Of a stretch of DNA of 64,000 bases, positions 26,162-37,900 are shown one piece after another (position 1 is the stretch's first letter; each line of letters begins with the position of its first letter). The translations under genes were made by a program, and so were the position numbers. The notes below the pieces were generated by a model. The model was not told the DNA's origin, searched no databases, and saw only the letters and a program-made list of their open reading frames with translations. This stretch comes from CAISCU01 sp051861545 (GTDB lineage: Bacteria; Bacteroidota; Bacteroidia; UKL13-3), in contig JBIMKP010000017.1 in NCBI GenBank assembly GCA_051861545.1, positions 1 to 64,000 of the forward strand, given 5' to 3'.

Positions 26162-26929
26162 TCAAACATCCAACCACTTTTTAAATTCTGATGCTCTTTC
26201 ACGGCTTACTAAAACTTCCTCTTCAACAGCTGGCAAAAGTGATATTTTAAGCTTTCCATTAAAATAAGAATGTATGTCTTTGATAGACTTTATAGATGCA
26301 ATAAATTGTCGGTTTAATTGAAAAAAACTTTTAGGATTCAACAATTCATTTAACTCATCTAATGAATAATCAATTACATACTTATTCCCTGTGAACATTT
26401 GTAAATAGACCAATTTTTCACTTGCCTGAAACCATGCAATTTCATCAATTTGTACTGATATCAATCGAGTACCCGTTTTAATTAAAAAACGTTCTTTGTA
26501 ATCTTGTTTTTTATCCTTTTTTAAAGCCTCAAGTAATAAGTCTATTTGTTGAGTTCCTGATTCTTTGTTTAAAAACAAAGTTTTATACTTTTCAAAAGCA
26601 TTTTTTAATTCATTGCTATCAACTGGTTTTAATAAATAGTCAATACTATTAACTTTAAATGCTTTCATAGCAAACTCATCGTAAGCAGTGGTAAATATTA
26701 CTGGAAAACTTACTTGTGTTTGTTTAAAGATTTCAAAACTTTGCCCATCTGCTAGTTCAATATCCATTAATGCAAGATTGATATCTTTATTGGCTTTTAT
26801 AAAATTCACAGCTGACTCAATACTATCTGCGGCTCCAACGATTTCAATGTCCATTTGCAACTCGTTTACCAATTTGGTAATTCGGTTTAAAGCAGGAATC
26901 TCATCTTCAATTATTAGTAGTTTCAACAT
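26162..26929 (-). CDS. LytTR-type response regulator
   Basis: The ATG at 26929 (MLKLLIIEDEIPALNR) is chosen over the TTG at 26941. The 255-residue protein has a receiver domain with IEDE, phospho-acceptor D56 in LALMDIELADGQ, Thr in FTTAYDEFA and Lys in LLKPVDS, then a LytTR DNA-binding domain (about 155-255; DEIAWFQASEKLVYL ... FFQLNRQFIASIKSIKDI). It starts 4 bases after its kinase gene and ends the TonB receptor operon. It should be phosphorylated by that kinase. Confidence 0.93.
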   Translation of the reverse strand: MLKLLIIEDEIPALNRITKLVNELQMDIEIVGAADSIESAVNFIKANKDINLALMDIELADGQSFEIFKQTQVSFPVIFTTAYDEFAMKAFKVNSIDYLLKPVDSNELKNAFEKYKTLFLNKESGTQQIDLLLEALKKDKKQDYKERFLIKTGTRLISVQIDEIAWFQASEKLVYLQMFTGNKYVIDYSLDELNELLNPKSFFQLNRQFIASIKSIKDIHSYFNGKLKISLLPAVEEEVLVSRERASEFKKWLDV

Positions 26930-26933
26930 TAGT

Positions 26934-27968
26934 TTAATCAATTAAAGGAACACTTACTTCAAAATAGTTATTTGAACTCGATACAACAACTTCTTCTTTG
27001 CTCAGGTATTTATATCTGCTTATGATATTACTTAAACCTATTCCGTTACTTTCTGCATGTACCATTTTTGTTTGCAAATTGTTTTTCACATAAATCCGAC
27101 TGTTCTTCACTCCTATTTCTATTGATAATGGCTTGTCTTTGCTGATTATATTATGCTTAATTGCATTCTCTAATAACAATTGCAGTGTTAATGTAGCAAT
27201 TTGTTGCTGATAAAAAATCTCATCAATTACAATCATCACACGAAGGTTTTCACCGAATCTTATTTTATTTAGGTAAACATATGAATTAATAAAATTTAAC
27301 TCTTCTTTTAAACTTACAGTTTCTTTATCTCTTTGTGTTAAAACATATCTATAAACACTCGATAATTTTTGAACAAATTGAGTAGCAGTTTTAGGATCAT
27401 CTTCAATTATACTGCTTAAAGTATTCAAAGAATTAAACAAAAAATGTGGGTTAACTTGATTCTTTAAACTTTCAAATTCTGCAGTGATATTATCTCGCTT
27501 TAAGGCTTCTTTTTCAGTTAAACTTTTCTTCCAATGTTCAAAGAATTCAAATCCAAGAATAATTGCATTAATCATGATAGTTATAACAACAGAAATCACT
27601 AAAAAAACAATGCTGTCTTTACTATTTAATTCACAGGCTTTTTTAAACAAAAACACAAATATTACTTTATTGAAGAAAAAATTCACTAGCACTGGTAGCG
27701 TTATAGCAATAGAACCACAGATAATTAATTTTTTGAGTGGACTCTTTTCCCAACTAAAATAAGGTTCAACCAATGCTATTAAAACTATATTCAAGTTCCA
27801 TAACAAAGAGATAAAAATAAAATCACCAAGTATCGCCATCAGAACAGATGATTTGACTTCCATCATGTTCGATTCTGTATTAGTAAACAATACAACAAAT
27901 AAAACAGCCATCATTAAAATAATGGCATGTCTTATTAAAAGGGCTTTCGGTGCGAAAATTTCTTTCAT
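26934..27968 (-). CDS. Membrane sensor histidine kinase, LytS/His_kinase type
   Basis: The 344-residue kinase has four predicted membrane helices (about 10-29, 44-68, 80-108, 119-141) with no large sensor domain, then a coiled linker and the His_kinase module with H175 in VNPHFLFNSLN. The ATP-binding part has LQLLLENAIKHN and NGIGLSNI. Its ATG overlaps the TAA of the TonB receptor as TAATG, an uncommon direct coupling of a receptor gene to a kinase gene. The membrane part, or the receptor complex, would supply the signal to the LytTR partner. Confidence 0.92.
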   Translation of the reverse strand: MKEIFAPKALLIRHAIILMMAVLFVVLFTNTESNMMEVKSSVLMAILGDFIFISLLWNLNIVLIALVEPYFSWEKSPLKKLIICGSIAITLPVLVNFFFNKVIFVFLFKKACELNSKDSIVFLVISVVITIMINAIILGFEFFEHWKKSLTEKEALKRDNITAEFESLKNQVNPHFLFNSLNTLSSIIEDDPKTATQFVQKLSSVYRYVLTQRDKETVSLKEELNFINSYVYLNKIRFGENLRVMIVIDEIFYQQQIATLTLQLLLENAIKHNIISKDKPLSIEIGVKNSRIYVKNNLQTKMVHAESNGIGLSNIISRYKYLSKEEVVVSSSNNYFEVSVPLID

Positions 27969-30337
27969 TAAAAATATATTCTATAAAATGGAACTGGAAA
28001 CAATCCAATTTGATATAAATTTTCAACCTTACCAGTTTGAGGATTGAATTGTTGTGTAAAGATATTCTGTCTATTGGTAATATTTTGAATATCTAAACCA
28101 TATTCCTGAGTAACTCTTTTGCTATTGGTTTTGTAACCAATTCTGATATCAGCTCTAAAGAAATCTTTTAATCTGTTTTCATATGAACGGTCTTCAATCT
28201 GCACTTCATATCCATTGGCCAATGATGCAGCTTCATCAATTGGAACATATCTTCTACCACCTGCATAAGTAATTTTTCCAGAGGCTGAAAGAATATTGTT
28301 TTTACCTATTTTCCATTCTTTACCTGCCAATACATTTAATACGAAATTACCATTAAATGCTGTGTTTCTCCATTTGTTATCACTTGCTTTGTATTTGCTT
28401 TCATACAATGATAATGTTCCTAAATAATAATATCCTTTTGAAAAATACTTTTCAATAGTAAACTCCACTCCATAATTATAACCAGTTCCATTATTTACTA
28501 AACTATCGAAGTTAGGTGCTCCAAATTGTGCTCCATAATTTAATACTGAAATAGTAGAAGGATTTTGTGTTACTGGAACATTGTATAAATCTTGGTAATA
28601 GGCTTCAGTTTTGAATCTTACTTCATTTCCCAACATCATTTCATAACCCAAAACAATATGATGTGCTTTTGTCATTTCCAAGTTTTTGTTGGTTGATGTA
28701 TAAACTCTATTGAATGTATCATTTAATGTTTTTTCAAAATAGGTAATCATTGGTTGTATTTGCGAATGATGACCATATCCTAAACTAATTACAGATGATT
28801 TTCCAAAATTATAACGTAAGCCTGCACGAGGATCAATACCAAATGTATTATTTAAGAAATAATGATTATAGTGTAAACCAGCATTAAATGTTAATTGTGT
28901 ATTTATTCTATAATTCCAGTTGGCATAAGCTTGTCCTAAATAAGTAGTTTCTTCAAAATCAATTTGACTTCTATACCCATTTAATTCATTTACAAAAACA
29001 CTATCGGAACTATTGCCATATTGTTGGCTAGCAATCACACCAATTTTAAAAGTATTTTTAGCATTAATTTTTGTATTGTAATAAGAATGAACTGCTAATT
29101 TTCCAAAAGATGAATTTGAGTTAAAAAGGTAGAATTTATCATTTGTTGGACTCAAAGTATCAACTTTTGTTCTATTGCTCTCACCCGAAGCGGTAATAAC
29201 TGTTTTAACAAAAGAACGTTTGTTAATTTGCGCAATATTTGTGATACCCAAAACTCCCATTTTACTAGTAAAATCAATGTCTTGAGGTTGAGCTTCTTTT
29301 TTTCTATCCTCAGCAGTTTTATCAGAATCTAATAACTTGGTTGAACTTGTACCACCAATTCCCCAAACACTCCAATTACCTGTTTTGGTATTGGGCATGC
29401 TTACTTTAAATGTTGCATCTTGATAAAATGGAATGCCAGAATCACCAAATTTAAAACCCAAAGCATCGAAAAACGATAAGGTTGAATAACGATATGAAGC
29501 TAAATAACTTGATTGACCATTTTTAATTGGACCTTCAGCCAATAACTCCAAACCATTAAAGCCAATCTGACCAATAAACTCATGTTTTTCATTATTTCCA
29601 TTTCTGATTTTTAAGTCGAAAACACCTGCATTCGCATTGCCATATTCTGCAGGAAATGCACCTGTTAAGAAATCTGAATTTGCCAAAGTATTATTATTCA
29701 AAATACTTACGGGACCGCCATTTGCACCTTGGTTTGAAAAGTGATTTGGATTGGGAATATCAGCACCTTCTAAACGCCATAATAAACCTAAAGGAGAATT
29801 TCCACGAATAACAATATCATTACGTTGGTCGTTTCCACCACCTGCAACACCTGCAAAATTGGCTGCCATACGCGATGGGTCTTGCAAAGCACCAGCATAT
29901 CTAGTTGCTTGGTCGATAGTAAAGCTTCTACCTGAAACTAAAATCAATTCATTGTTAGGAGCAGCTTTATTTGATTTTGCTGTGATAATTAATTCTTTTG
30001 CAGAAACAACTTTTTCTGCTAATTCAATATTCAATACAACTTCCTTTGCCGAGTTGATGATGATATCGTTTATCATTCTGTCTTCATATCCGACGTAAGA
30101 AATCTTCATCGATTTTCTTCCAACAGGTACATTTAAAATGCGAAACTTACCTTGTTCATCGGTGGCCGAACCAAAGGTTTTTGTATCGTTGATAACAATA
30201 ACTGTAGCACCAATTAATGGTTGTTTACTATCTTTATCAATAACAATACCTCTAACGGTTTGAGTTAATTCTGTTTTCTGAGCGAAAGCAGTTATGATAG
30301 AAAAACTAAGTAATAGAAATAGGGATAATCTTTTCAT
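27968..30337 (-). CDS. TonB-dependent outer-membrane receptor
   Basis: The 789-residue protein has a signal peptide (to about residue 19), a CarboxypepD_reg-like domain (about 26-110; GIVIDKDSKQPLIGATVIVIND), a plug domain (about 125-240, including RNDIVIRGNSPLGLLWRLEGADIPNPNH), and a 22-strand-type barrel ending in FPVPFYRIYF with the terminal Phe. A substrate cannot be named; there is no SusD partner, so it is not a typical glycan locus. It heads an operon with a histidine kinase and a LytTR regulator, suggesting that uptake is linked to signalling or self-regulation. Confidence 0.92.
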   Translation of the reverse strand: MKRLSLFLLLSFSIITAFAQKTELTQTVRGIVIDKDSKQPLIGATVIVINDTKTFGSATDEQGKFRILNVPVGRKSMKISYVGYEDRMINDIIINSAKEVVLNIELAEKVVSAKELIITAKSNKAAPNNELILVSGRSFTIDQATRYAGALQDPSRMAANFAGVAGGGNDQRNDIVIRGNSPLGLLWRLEGADIPNPNHFSNQGANGGPVSILNNNTLANSDFLTGAFPAEYGNANAGVFDLKIRNGNNEKHEFIGQIGFNGLELLAEGPIKNGQSSYLASYRYSTLSFFDALGFKFGDSGIPFYQDATFKVSMPNTKTGNWSVWGIGGTSSTKLLDSDKTAEDRKKEAQPQDIDFTSKMGVLGITNIAQINKRSFVKTVITASGESNRTKVDTLSPTNDKFYLFNSNSSFGKLAVHSYYNTKINAKNTFKIGVIASQQYGNSSDSVFVNELNGYRSQIDFEETTYLGQAYANWNYRINTQLTFNAGLHYNHYFLNNTFGIDPRAGLRYNFGKSSVISLGYGHHSQIQPMITYFEKTLNDTFNRVYTSTNKNLEMTKAHHIVLGYEMMLGNEVRFKTEAYYQDLYNVPVTQNPSTISVLNYGAQFGAPNFDSLVNNGTGYNYGVEFTIEKYFSKGYYYLGTLSLYESKYKASDNKWRNTAFNGNFVLNVLAGKEWKIGKNNILSASGKITYAGGRRYVPIDEAASLANGYEVQIEDRSYENRLKDFFRADIRIGYKTNSKRVTQEYGLDIQNITNRQNIFTQQFNPQTGKVENLYQIGLFPVPFYRIYF

Positions 30338-30453
30338 GATTCAATATTTAATGATACAAATTTGAATCAAGAAATGCTAAAGAATGATTGAAAACCGACA
30401 AAACGGAGGAAATAATGCCTGAAATGAAAAAAGTAAAAGTTGAAAACGAAAAT

Positions 30454-30690
30454 CTAGTTGATAGCCACTACACTTTTAATATCGGGGATTGCGGCCTTTA
30501 TTCCACTTTCAATACCCGCTTTCATAGTCATATGGCTCATGCTACAACTGCTGCAATTCCCAATTAACCTTAAACGTACTTCCATATCTTCGGTAAGTTC
30601 AACCAATTCCACATCACCACCATCGGCTTGTAAAAACGGACGCATACCATTCAATGCAATTTCAATTTTAGCTAATAAAGAATCATTCAT
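30454..30690 (-). CDS. NifU C-terminal domain protein (NFU-type Fe-S carrier)
   Basis: This 78-residue protein is a single NFU domain: residues 14-28 contain GMRPFLQADGGDVELVE and the cluster-binding CxxC is C46-S-S-C49 in GNCSSCSMS. It carries or transfers a 4Fe-4S cluster to apoproteins. The ATG at 30690 directly follows the stop of the Mrp gene, while the longer frame needs a TTG inside it, so ATG is chosen. The pairing with Mrp is frequent in this phylum. Confidence 0.93.
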   Translation of the reverse strand: MNDSLLAKIEIALNGMRPFLQADGGDVELVELTEDMEVRLRLIGNCSSCSMSHMTMKAGIESGIKAAIPDIKSVVAIN

Positions 30691-30691
30691 A

Positions 30692-31774
30692 TTATTGTTC
30701 AACTGGTTTAAGGTTTGCGTTTAAAACGGCAATCTGACGTGCTACTTTTTCTGATATTTGGAAAAATGCTTTTTGTACAGGACTATTACTATCCATAACA
30801 GCAGGAATTCCGTTATCGCCACCTTCACGAATATCCATATAAATAGGCACTTCACCTAAAAAAGGTACATCTAATTCATTCGACATGGTTTTTCCACCAC
30901 CATTACCAAAAATATAATATTTGTTTTCAGGTAACTCGGCAGGTGTAAAATAGGCCATATTTTCTACAATGCCTAAAATCGGCACCTTTACAGGTGTCAT
31001 AGTAAACATAGTAGCAGCCTTATATGCATCGGCTAAAGCAACAGCTTGAGGTGTTGTTACCATTACAATTCCAGTTAAAGGAACAACCTGCAACATGGTT
31101 AAGTGAATATCACCTGTTCCCGGAGGTAAATCTAAAATCAAATAATCCAATTCACCCCAATCGGTATCATTTACAAACTGACGTAATGCTGAAGAAACCA
31201 TTGGGCCTCTCCAAACCACAGCCTGTTCAGGTTTAATTAAAAAACCAATTGAAAGAAGTTTAATTCCGAATTTTTCAACCGGAACCATTAGCGATTTGCC
31301 ATCAACATCACGCATTGAAGGCTGGCTATTCATTTCACCAAACATCATTGGAATGGAAGGACCATGAATATCTGCATCCAACAAACCAACTTTTGCGCCT
31401 TTTAATGACAATGAGAGCGCTAAACTAGCAGAAACTGTAGATTTACCTACTCCACCTTTACCTGATGCAACTGCGATGATATTTTTAACATTAGGCAAAA
31501 CCAATTTATCTAAACGGTTTGAAGTAACGTTCGCTGTCATTTCAATTTTAACCACAATATGGTTTCCTAATTCCTTTTGTATGGCGCGAATACAATCTTT
31601 TTCTATTTTCTCTTTTAAAGGACAAGCAGGAGTTGTTAAAACTACTTTGAAAGAAACTTCATCACCTGAAATTTCTATATCTTTAATCATATTCAGAGTC
31701 ACCAAATCTTTGTGTAAATCAGGCTCCTGAACAGTTGAAAGTGCTTTTAATATTTCTTTTGAAGTAAAACTCAT
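30692..31774 (-). CDS. mrp: Mrp/NBP35-family P-loop Fe-S cluster carrier ATPase
   Basis: The 360-residue protein begins at the ATG at 31774 (MSFTSKEILKALS); the TTG upstream adds seven unlikely residues. It has an N-terminal DUF59/MIP18-like domain (about 1-90, with the cysteine in TTPACPLKEK) and a ParA/MinD-type ATPase with the deviant Walker A GKGGVGKS (105-112) and Walker B-like LDLPPGTGD. It should help load Fe-S clusters together with the NFU protein encoded next. The C-terminal CPxC cluster motif of proteobacterial ApbC is not present; the matching place reads VENMAYFTPAELPENKYY. This appears common for Bacteroidota members. Confidence 0.93.
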   Translation of the reverse strand: MSFTSKEILKALSTVQEPDLHKDLVTLNMIKDIEISGDEVSFKVVLTTPACPLKEKIEKDCIRAIQKELGNHIVVKIEMTANVTSNRLDKLVLPNVKNIIAVASGKGGVGKSTVSASLALSLSLKGAKVGLLDADIHGPSIPMMFGEMNSQPSMRDVDGKSLMVPVEKFGIKLLSIGFLIKPEQAVVWRGPMVSSALRQFVNDTDWGELDYLILDLPPGTGDIHLTMLQVVPLTGIVMVTTPQAVALADAYKAATMFTMTPVKVPILGIVENMAYFTPAELPENKYYIFGNGGGKTMSNELDVPFLGEVPIYMDIREGGDNGIPAVMDSNSPVQKAFFQISEKVARQIAVLNANLKPVEQ

Positions 31775-31913
31775 ATTCTTTATTCTAATCTGCAATGGTA
31801 AAAATAGGTGGCAAATATCTACAAGGAATTGATTTGCACCTAATACTTCAAACAGAATTCAATCAATTTAGTTCTGATAATTCTAAACCATTTGATAATC
31901 AATATAAAAACAA

Positions 31914-31944
31914 ATGGGGCAGCATCACTTCGACACTGCCCCAT
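31914..31944 (-). terminator. Rho-independent terminator
   Basis: A 9-bp stem (ATGGGGCAG/CTGCCCCAT) with a 13-base loop is followed on the minus strand by TTGTTTTTA. It lies 23 bases past the stop of the 2605-residue gene. Confidence 0.8.
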
Positions 31945-31966
31945 TTTTAAAATTATTGAACTGAAA

Positions 31967-34900
31967 TTAGTCTTTCATCAATTTCACTGCAATTGACTCT
32001 TCACCAGAATTGAGTTTTAAGATATAAATTCCTTTTTCTAAAGTACTCAATTGATCAAGGTTGATTAAGTTATCGCCGTTTTTCAAATGAACATTCAAGT
32101 TCAATACAGTTCTTCCAGATAAATCAACAACATTCAAATCAGCTGTCATTTCAACCAATGAACTTACTTTTAAATTCAATTCATTGCTAAATGGATTTGG
32201 ATATACTGAAGCAGACCATTGTAAATTATTGTCATCGAAATTCACCGCACGAACAGGAGAATATTCAAAACTACCATCTCTATCTACCATTTTGATTCTG
32301 TAGTATGCAATAGTTCCATCAATCTGATTTTTTGCATTTTCATCAGTAAATGTGTAGTTCAATTTAGTTTTTGAATTGTTAGCAGCTTTTACTTCACCAA
32401 CTTTTACAAAATCTTTTCCAACTTCACCGCGCTCGATTTCAAACTTATCTGAATTGATTTCAGAAACAGTAGTCCAGATTAAATCAGCATTATCAGCAGA
32501 ACGTAAAGCATCAAATTTTGCTAATTCAACAGGTAATGGAGCGTAATCAGTAGTTCCAGTAAAGTCAGAGAAATCAGCTATGTTAGTTGTTGTAAATGTA
32601 TTTAAAACAGTATCAACGGTGGTTCCGAAAGTACCAAAGTGAACCCAAGTACCCGCAACACCCGTTTGTTTTTTAGCCATTTTCACATCTGATTTGTACA
32701 ATACCTTACCCATAATAATTGGATCGTATTTAATTGTTAAATCATAAGTGTATTGTGAACCACCATTTGCAGTGATTCTCCAGAAAGCATCAAAATAATC
32801 TGAGTTTGGATTGCTACCTGTATTGGTTGGATCTGAAATTAAAGTTCCAGGATAGTATCTAGCAGTAATCGAAGTTGGTAAAGTACCCGCCTGGCCCCAA
32901 GTTAAAACTGCAATTGTATCACCATTTTCAATGATTCTTTGTGTTGAACCAGCAAAAATTGAATCGGTAATAAGCGCTGCAACTGGAGTTGAAGTAGGTA
33001 ATACTTCATAAGCACCAATATCTGGAGTACCATTTACAACCAAGTTACTTCTAGTAGCACCACTTACATCATTTGAAATTTCAAACTGCTGAGAAGCTCT
33101 TCCATTTACATTCCAAACAGTAGTTGCACTTTCTAAAGGTTTAGCACTTGAAGCACTTTGGAAAGTTAAAGGACCGAAAATTGAGCGAGAATCAGATGAA
33201 ATACCCGCTGAAATTGCTGAGCCTCTATAGGTAGTGTAGAAGTTTGCAGGCGTATGATTAACTCCATTCACAAAAGAGAAATTAAGACCTGAAGAATAAT
33301 ACAAGTTATTATTGATTTCAGATATACCAAACTGAGCAAAGTTATTAGCTAAATAAAATGCAAAACTAGTTTGTGAATAGAAAATATTATTCAAGAACCT
33401 AACATTATTTGTTTGAACAATTTGAGGTGTAGTTGTTGATGTAGTATTACCAACAAAGTAAACTGCATAAGTGGTTGTAGGAGCCTGACATCTAACTGTA
33501 TTACTTAAGAAGTTAATTCTTGAAATATTAGCCAAGTAGATACCATATTGAGTATTGGTGCTCATCATGTTAATTACGTTGTTATGCACTCTTGCAGTTC
33601 CAAGTTCACCATAATAATTGTTTTGTGCAATGTATAATCCATAATAACCAGCAACACAATTAATGATATTGTTATAAACTTCAGTTTCATTTGACACAGA
33701 ACTTAAGAATATTCCATAATAGCCATAAGAAGGATTTCCATCAATAAAGTTCTTTCTAATTTTGGTATTGTTTCTATTCAACAAATAAATACCAGCCCAA
33801 TAAGGTTGGAAAACTGTATTTGAATCAATTACTAATCCAGAAGAAAACTGATTGATGATATTTTGTCCACCTAAATAAATTCCATAAGAACCAAAACGAA
33901 TTTGGTTGTTTACGATATTTATATTGAAGGCATTATCACCACTTGGACCATAAATTACAGCTAAAGCATCTGCAGTACTCGTTGTATTTACACTTTCAAG
34001 AATACAATTTCTTACTTCAATATTATTGGTATTGATATTTAAAGAAGCCAATTTATTGATAGAGATAACACGACCAGAAGTTGTGTTAGTATTTCTCATG
34101 GTAAGATTTCTGAAATTCACAAAAGAAGCACCAGTTAATTTAAATACATAGTTGTTAATAGCATTTGCATTTGCAAACTGAATAGAAACAGATGATGCAA
34201 CACCAGTAGCCGATTGGAAGGTAATTGTATTTGTTGCACTAGTACCTGAAACAGCTAATAATTCATATTGACCTGTATAAGTTCCAGGGCTGATGTTAAA
34301 AACAACAGGACCTGAAACTCCACCACAAGCTAACTTATCTACTGCATCTTGAATATTAACAAAATTTGTAGCACCAGTTCCTGTAGGATTGATTGTATAA
34401 GTTCCAGATAAAGCTCCACAGAAAGAAGTATATGCAGTATCGTTTAAGGCTTGTAAATCGGCAGTAGCATTAGGACTAGAAGTATAGGCTTTTAAACTTG
34501 TTAAAGCACCAGTGAAATTAAACTGTTGTGAAGTATTTCCAGCTCCACTTGCAGTATCAAATAAAACTGTATCTGTTGCTCCTGGTAAAATAGTGCCAGT
34601 ATACGCTCTAGTTCTAACTAAGGTATCAACTCTGTATGAAACATTTACAGAAGTTAAAGAGCTGATTCCGAAATTCTTTATTACAACTCTAACATTACTA
34701 AGTCCAGGAAGAGTAGGTTTATTTGGCACAAGGATAGCGACAACACCAGCATCATCAAGTGCTTTAGCAAACTCATTAACACCTGCATCAGGACCTAAAG
34801 TGCTTCTGATATTTCCATCAATATCATCAGGAACAGAAGTAAATGGAGCACCGATACTATCTAAAGCAGGATTGATACTTCTTAAGTTGGTTGTAGAGAA

Positions 34901-37900
34901 ATAATTCGGATTTTCAACAATACTATTGGTATCAGGATTATTTGCCAAAATTAAATTCAAATTAGCTCTGAATGCAGGTAATGTATTAAAGATATTATTT
35001 ACTAATCTCCATGGATAACTTGAAGTAGAATAGTAAACATTGTTATTTTGTTCAGCACTTAAAGTTCCTAATAAAGCTGTATTAGCACACCAGAAGGCCA
35101 AAGCACCAGAAGGAGAAGCAAAAACATTATTACGAATTCTTATATTACCATACAATGAGTTTGTATAAGAATAGTAAAAGGCTGTACTAACATAAGAAGC
35201 ATCGCCAGTAGTATTATTTACTGAATTATGAAAATAATCAGTAAAAGCATTTCCTGGATCAAAAATAGCATAAGTTGTATTTGTACCTGCGCCTACTTGA
35301 ACCATATTATTAGCAACTAAATTTCTATTTAGAGCTGTTCCTAAATTAGCCGAAAGGTAAATTCCATATCCGCCTAACTGTCCAAAAATCTGATTTTTAG
35401 TGACTTGAATTCCGCCATCACAATTAACAATAAAAACTGAGGCTGCGAAAGTATTTACAAAATTTCCTGTATTTGAAATTACATTTTTTGTAAACACAAT
35501 TCTATTTTGGAAATACGCATAAAGAGGATAGTAATATTGATTTCTGAATACAGAATTTGATATTACATTATCGAAACCTCTAGTAGCAGTTGCTGAATAC
35601 AAATCAGCACCATAATATCCTCCAACAAATGAACAGCTATCAACTTTAAAATAAGAAGCTGTATTTCCAGCAGTATTTAAATTGATGTTTGAACCTGAAG
35701 TAACTAAACAAGCAAAATTTGTTAAGAACGATGTTAATAATGGAACTCTAAAAGTTGTTCTAACAAAAGTATTACTATCTGCAATATTGGTTAATAAAAC
35801 TGCATAAGCCGCAGATGAACCAGTGCTTTCAATAGTTATATTCCTGAAATTTAAAAATCTTGCACCATTCAATAATAATGTAGCTCTTGATATTGAACCG
35901 TCATGAGTAATTCTTGTAGTAGCAGAATCTAAACCAGAAATTGTAACATTATTAATTGAGTTACTTCCAGGAATAACGCCATTAAGTGTTACTTGTTCAT
36001 TGTAAACTCCAGGGGAAACATTCACTTGAATCGGACCAGCTATTCCGCAAGTTTGTAGGGTACTCATTAAAGTAGCGAAATTGGTGAAATTACCATTTCC
36101 TGCTGCAATAGATGGGTTGATTGTAACTGTACCTGAAATTGGAGTGCATAAAGTAATATTAACTGTATCGTTAGCTGCGAAACTATCAACTTGCATATTT
36201 GGTAAAGAGCTCCAAGCTTTTAAATTATAAAACCCTGGATTTACAAAATTGAAAGAACCTAAACTAACTGAAGCAGTATCACCACCCGCAACAGAGCCTG
36301 TCCAATAAGCTAAGGTTTGAGCAGTTCCATTTACCGACCAATTGATTTCAGCAGAAGTTAAACTTGAAGTACCGAAATTCTTTAAGGTAACATCAACGTT
36401 TGAACTACCTAAACTAATTGGATTAACCGGAGAGGTAAACCTAGTTACACCGGCATCTACAGCTTGAACTGTGAATTCATAAGCTCCAGGGTCTGGTGTA
36501 TTTGAACGCAAAGCACCTGTAACATCTCTTGGCACATCTGCATTTGTATTGAAACCTATATTATTCATAGAATCAGAACCTGGTTGGTAAAAATCAGTAC
36601 CTAAATATGTTCTGAATTGAGGATTTGCATCAACACTGTTTTGGTCATAAGCTGCTGCATTCACTAATTTCCAGTCAGACAGATTCAATTGGTTTGTAGA
36701 ATAATAACCAGTAAATGTATTAGTACCAGCATTACCTTTATACAATACATTGTTGTTACAAACATATCCTGCACCAGTAGTAGCAAAATACAATATATGT
36801 TTGTTTGCAGTTCCACCGCGATTCAGGAAGAAAATATTGTTTCTAATTGTTGTTGTAGTTGGTGTTCCTGAATTGTAATAAAGCTGAGTTACACCTGTTG
36901 CGGTAGAAGCTGGATGATCAACAATAAATGTATTATGAATCAATCTAAAGTTTTGAGCAGATAACTGATAAAAGCCATACAAAGTTCCATTGAATTTAAT
37001 ATCATACATTTGGTTATTTGAGAAAATAACTGGTCTTGCAGCAGGAATATTGGTTGCAATAGCATAGTATCCATAAAATGTACCTGTTGAAGTTTGTAAT
37101 TGTTGGAAAGGCTGTTTAATTACGTTTGCATCAATTGTATCCTGAGCCATTGAGTTTATCATATAAAACCCATAGTGAGTTGTTGGACTTGCTTTTGTTG
37201 GTCTTGAAAGAATATTATTTCTATAAGTACCACCTGCACTATAAGCAATATAAAATCCATATACTGTATAGTCGCGGATAATATTATTTCTTACGATTGT
37301 TCTATTATTAGCTCCAGCATTTACAGTAGTTGGCATTACAACTATTCCATAATAAGGACCACCAGAAGCCCCGCCAGTAATTGTGTTGTTTTCAATGGTA
37401 TTAAAACTTCCATTAATACCAGTTGTTGTTGGACTTGATAAACTTCCTGAAATACCAATTCCAACAGATAAAGAAGAACCTGTTACCGATGATATATCAA
37501 TAAAACAATTTGAAATTTTATTATTGTCTGAACCACTAGTTAAAGTGAATCCCCCTCCAAAAGATGCATTCAATGACCTAACTCTTAAATTATCAAATGT
37601 CATAAAATCAGTTCCTATTAAATTTATGGTGCTAATAATAGAAGAACTGGAATTGAATTGAACAATTTGATTATTACCATTGATAGTAACTGTATTTGTA
37701 GCAGATGTTCCAATAACATTTGTAAAAACAACCTGTTCATTATAAGGACCAGAGCCCGCAACAACATCAGCAACAATTGGCCCGCCAATTCCTCCAAAAC
37801 TTATGGTATTTGCAAATGAGGTGAATGAAACAAAGTTTGTAGCTGAAGCAGCTGCATTCTGATTAATTGTATAACTACCACCAGGAACTACCGCAAAAAT

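Noticed and set aside
34512..34904. A 130-codon plus-strand frame inside the giant beta-helix gene
   Set aside because: It is antisense to well-supported coding sequence and has no recognisable features.
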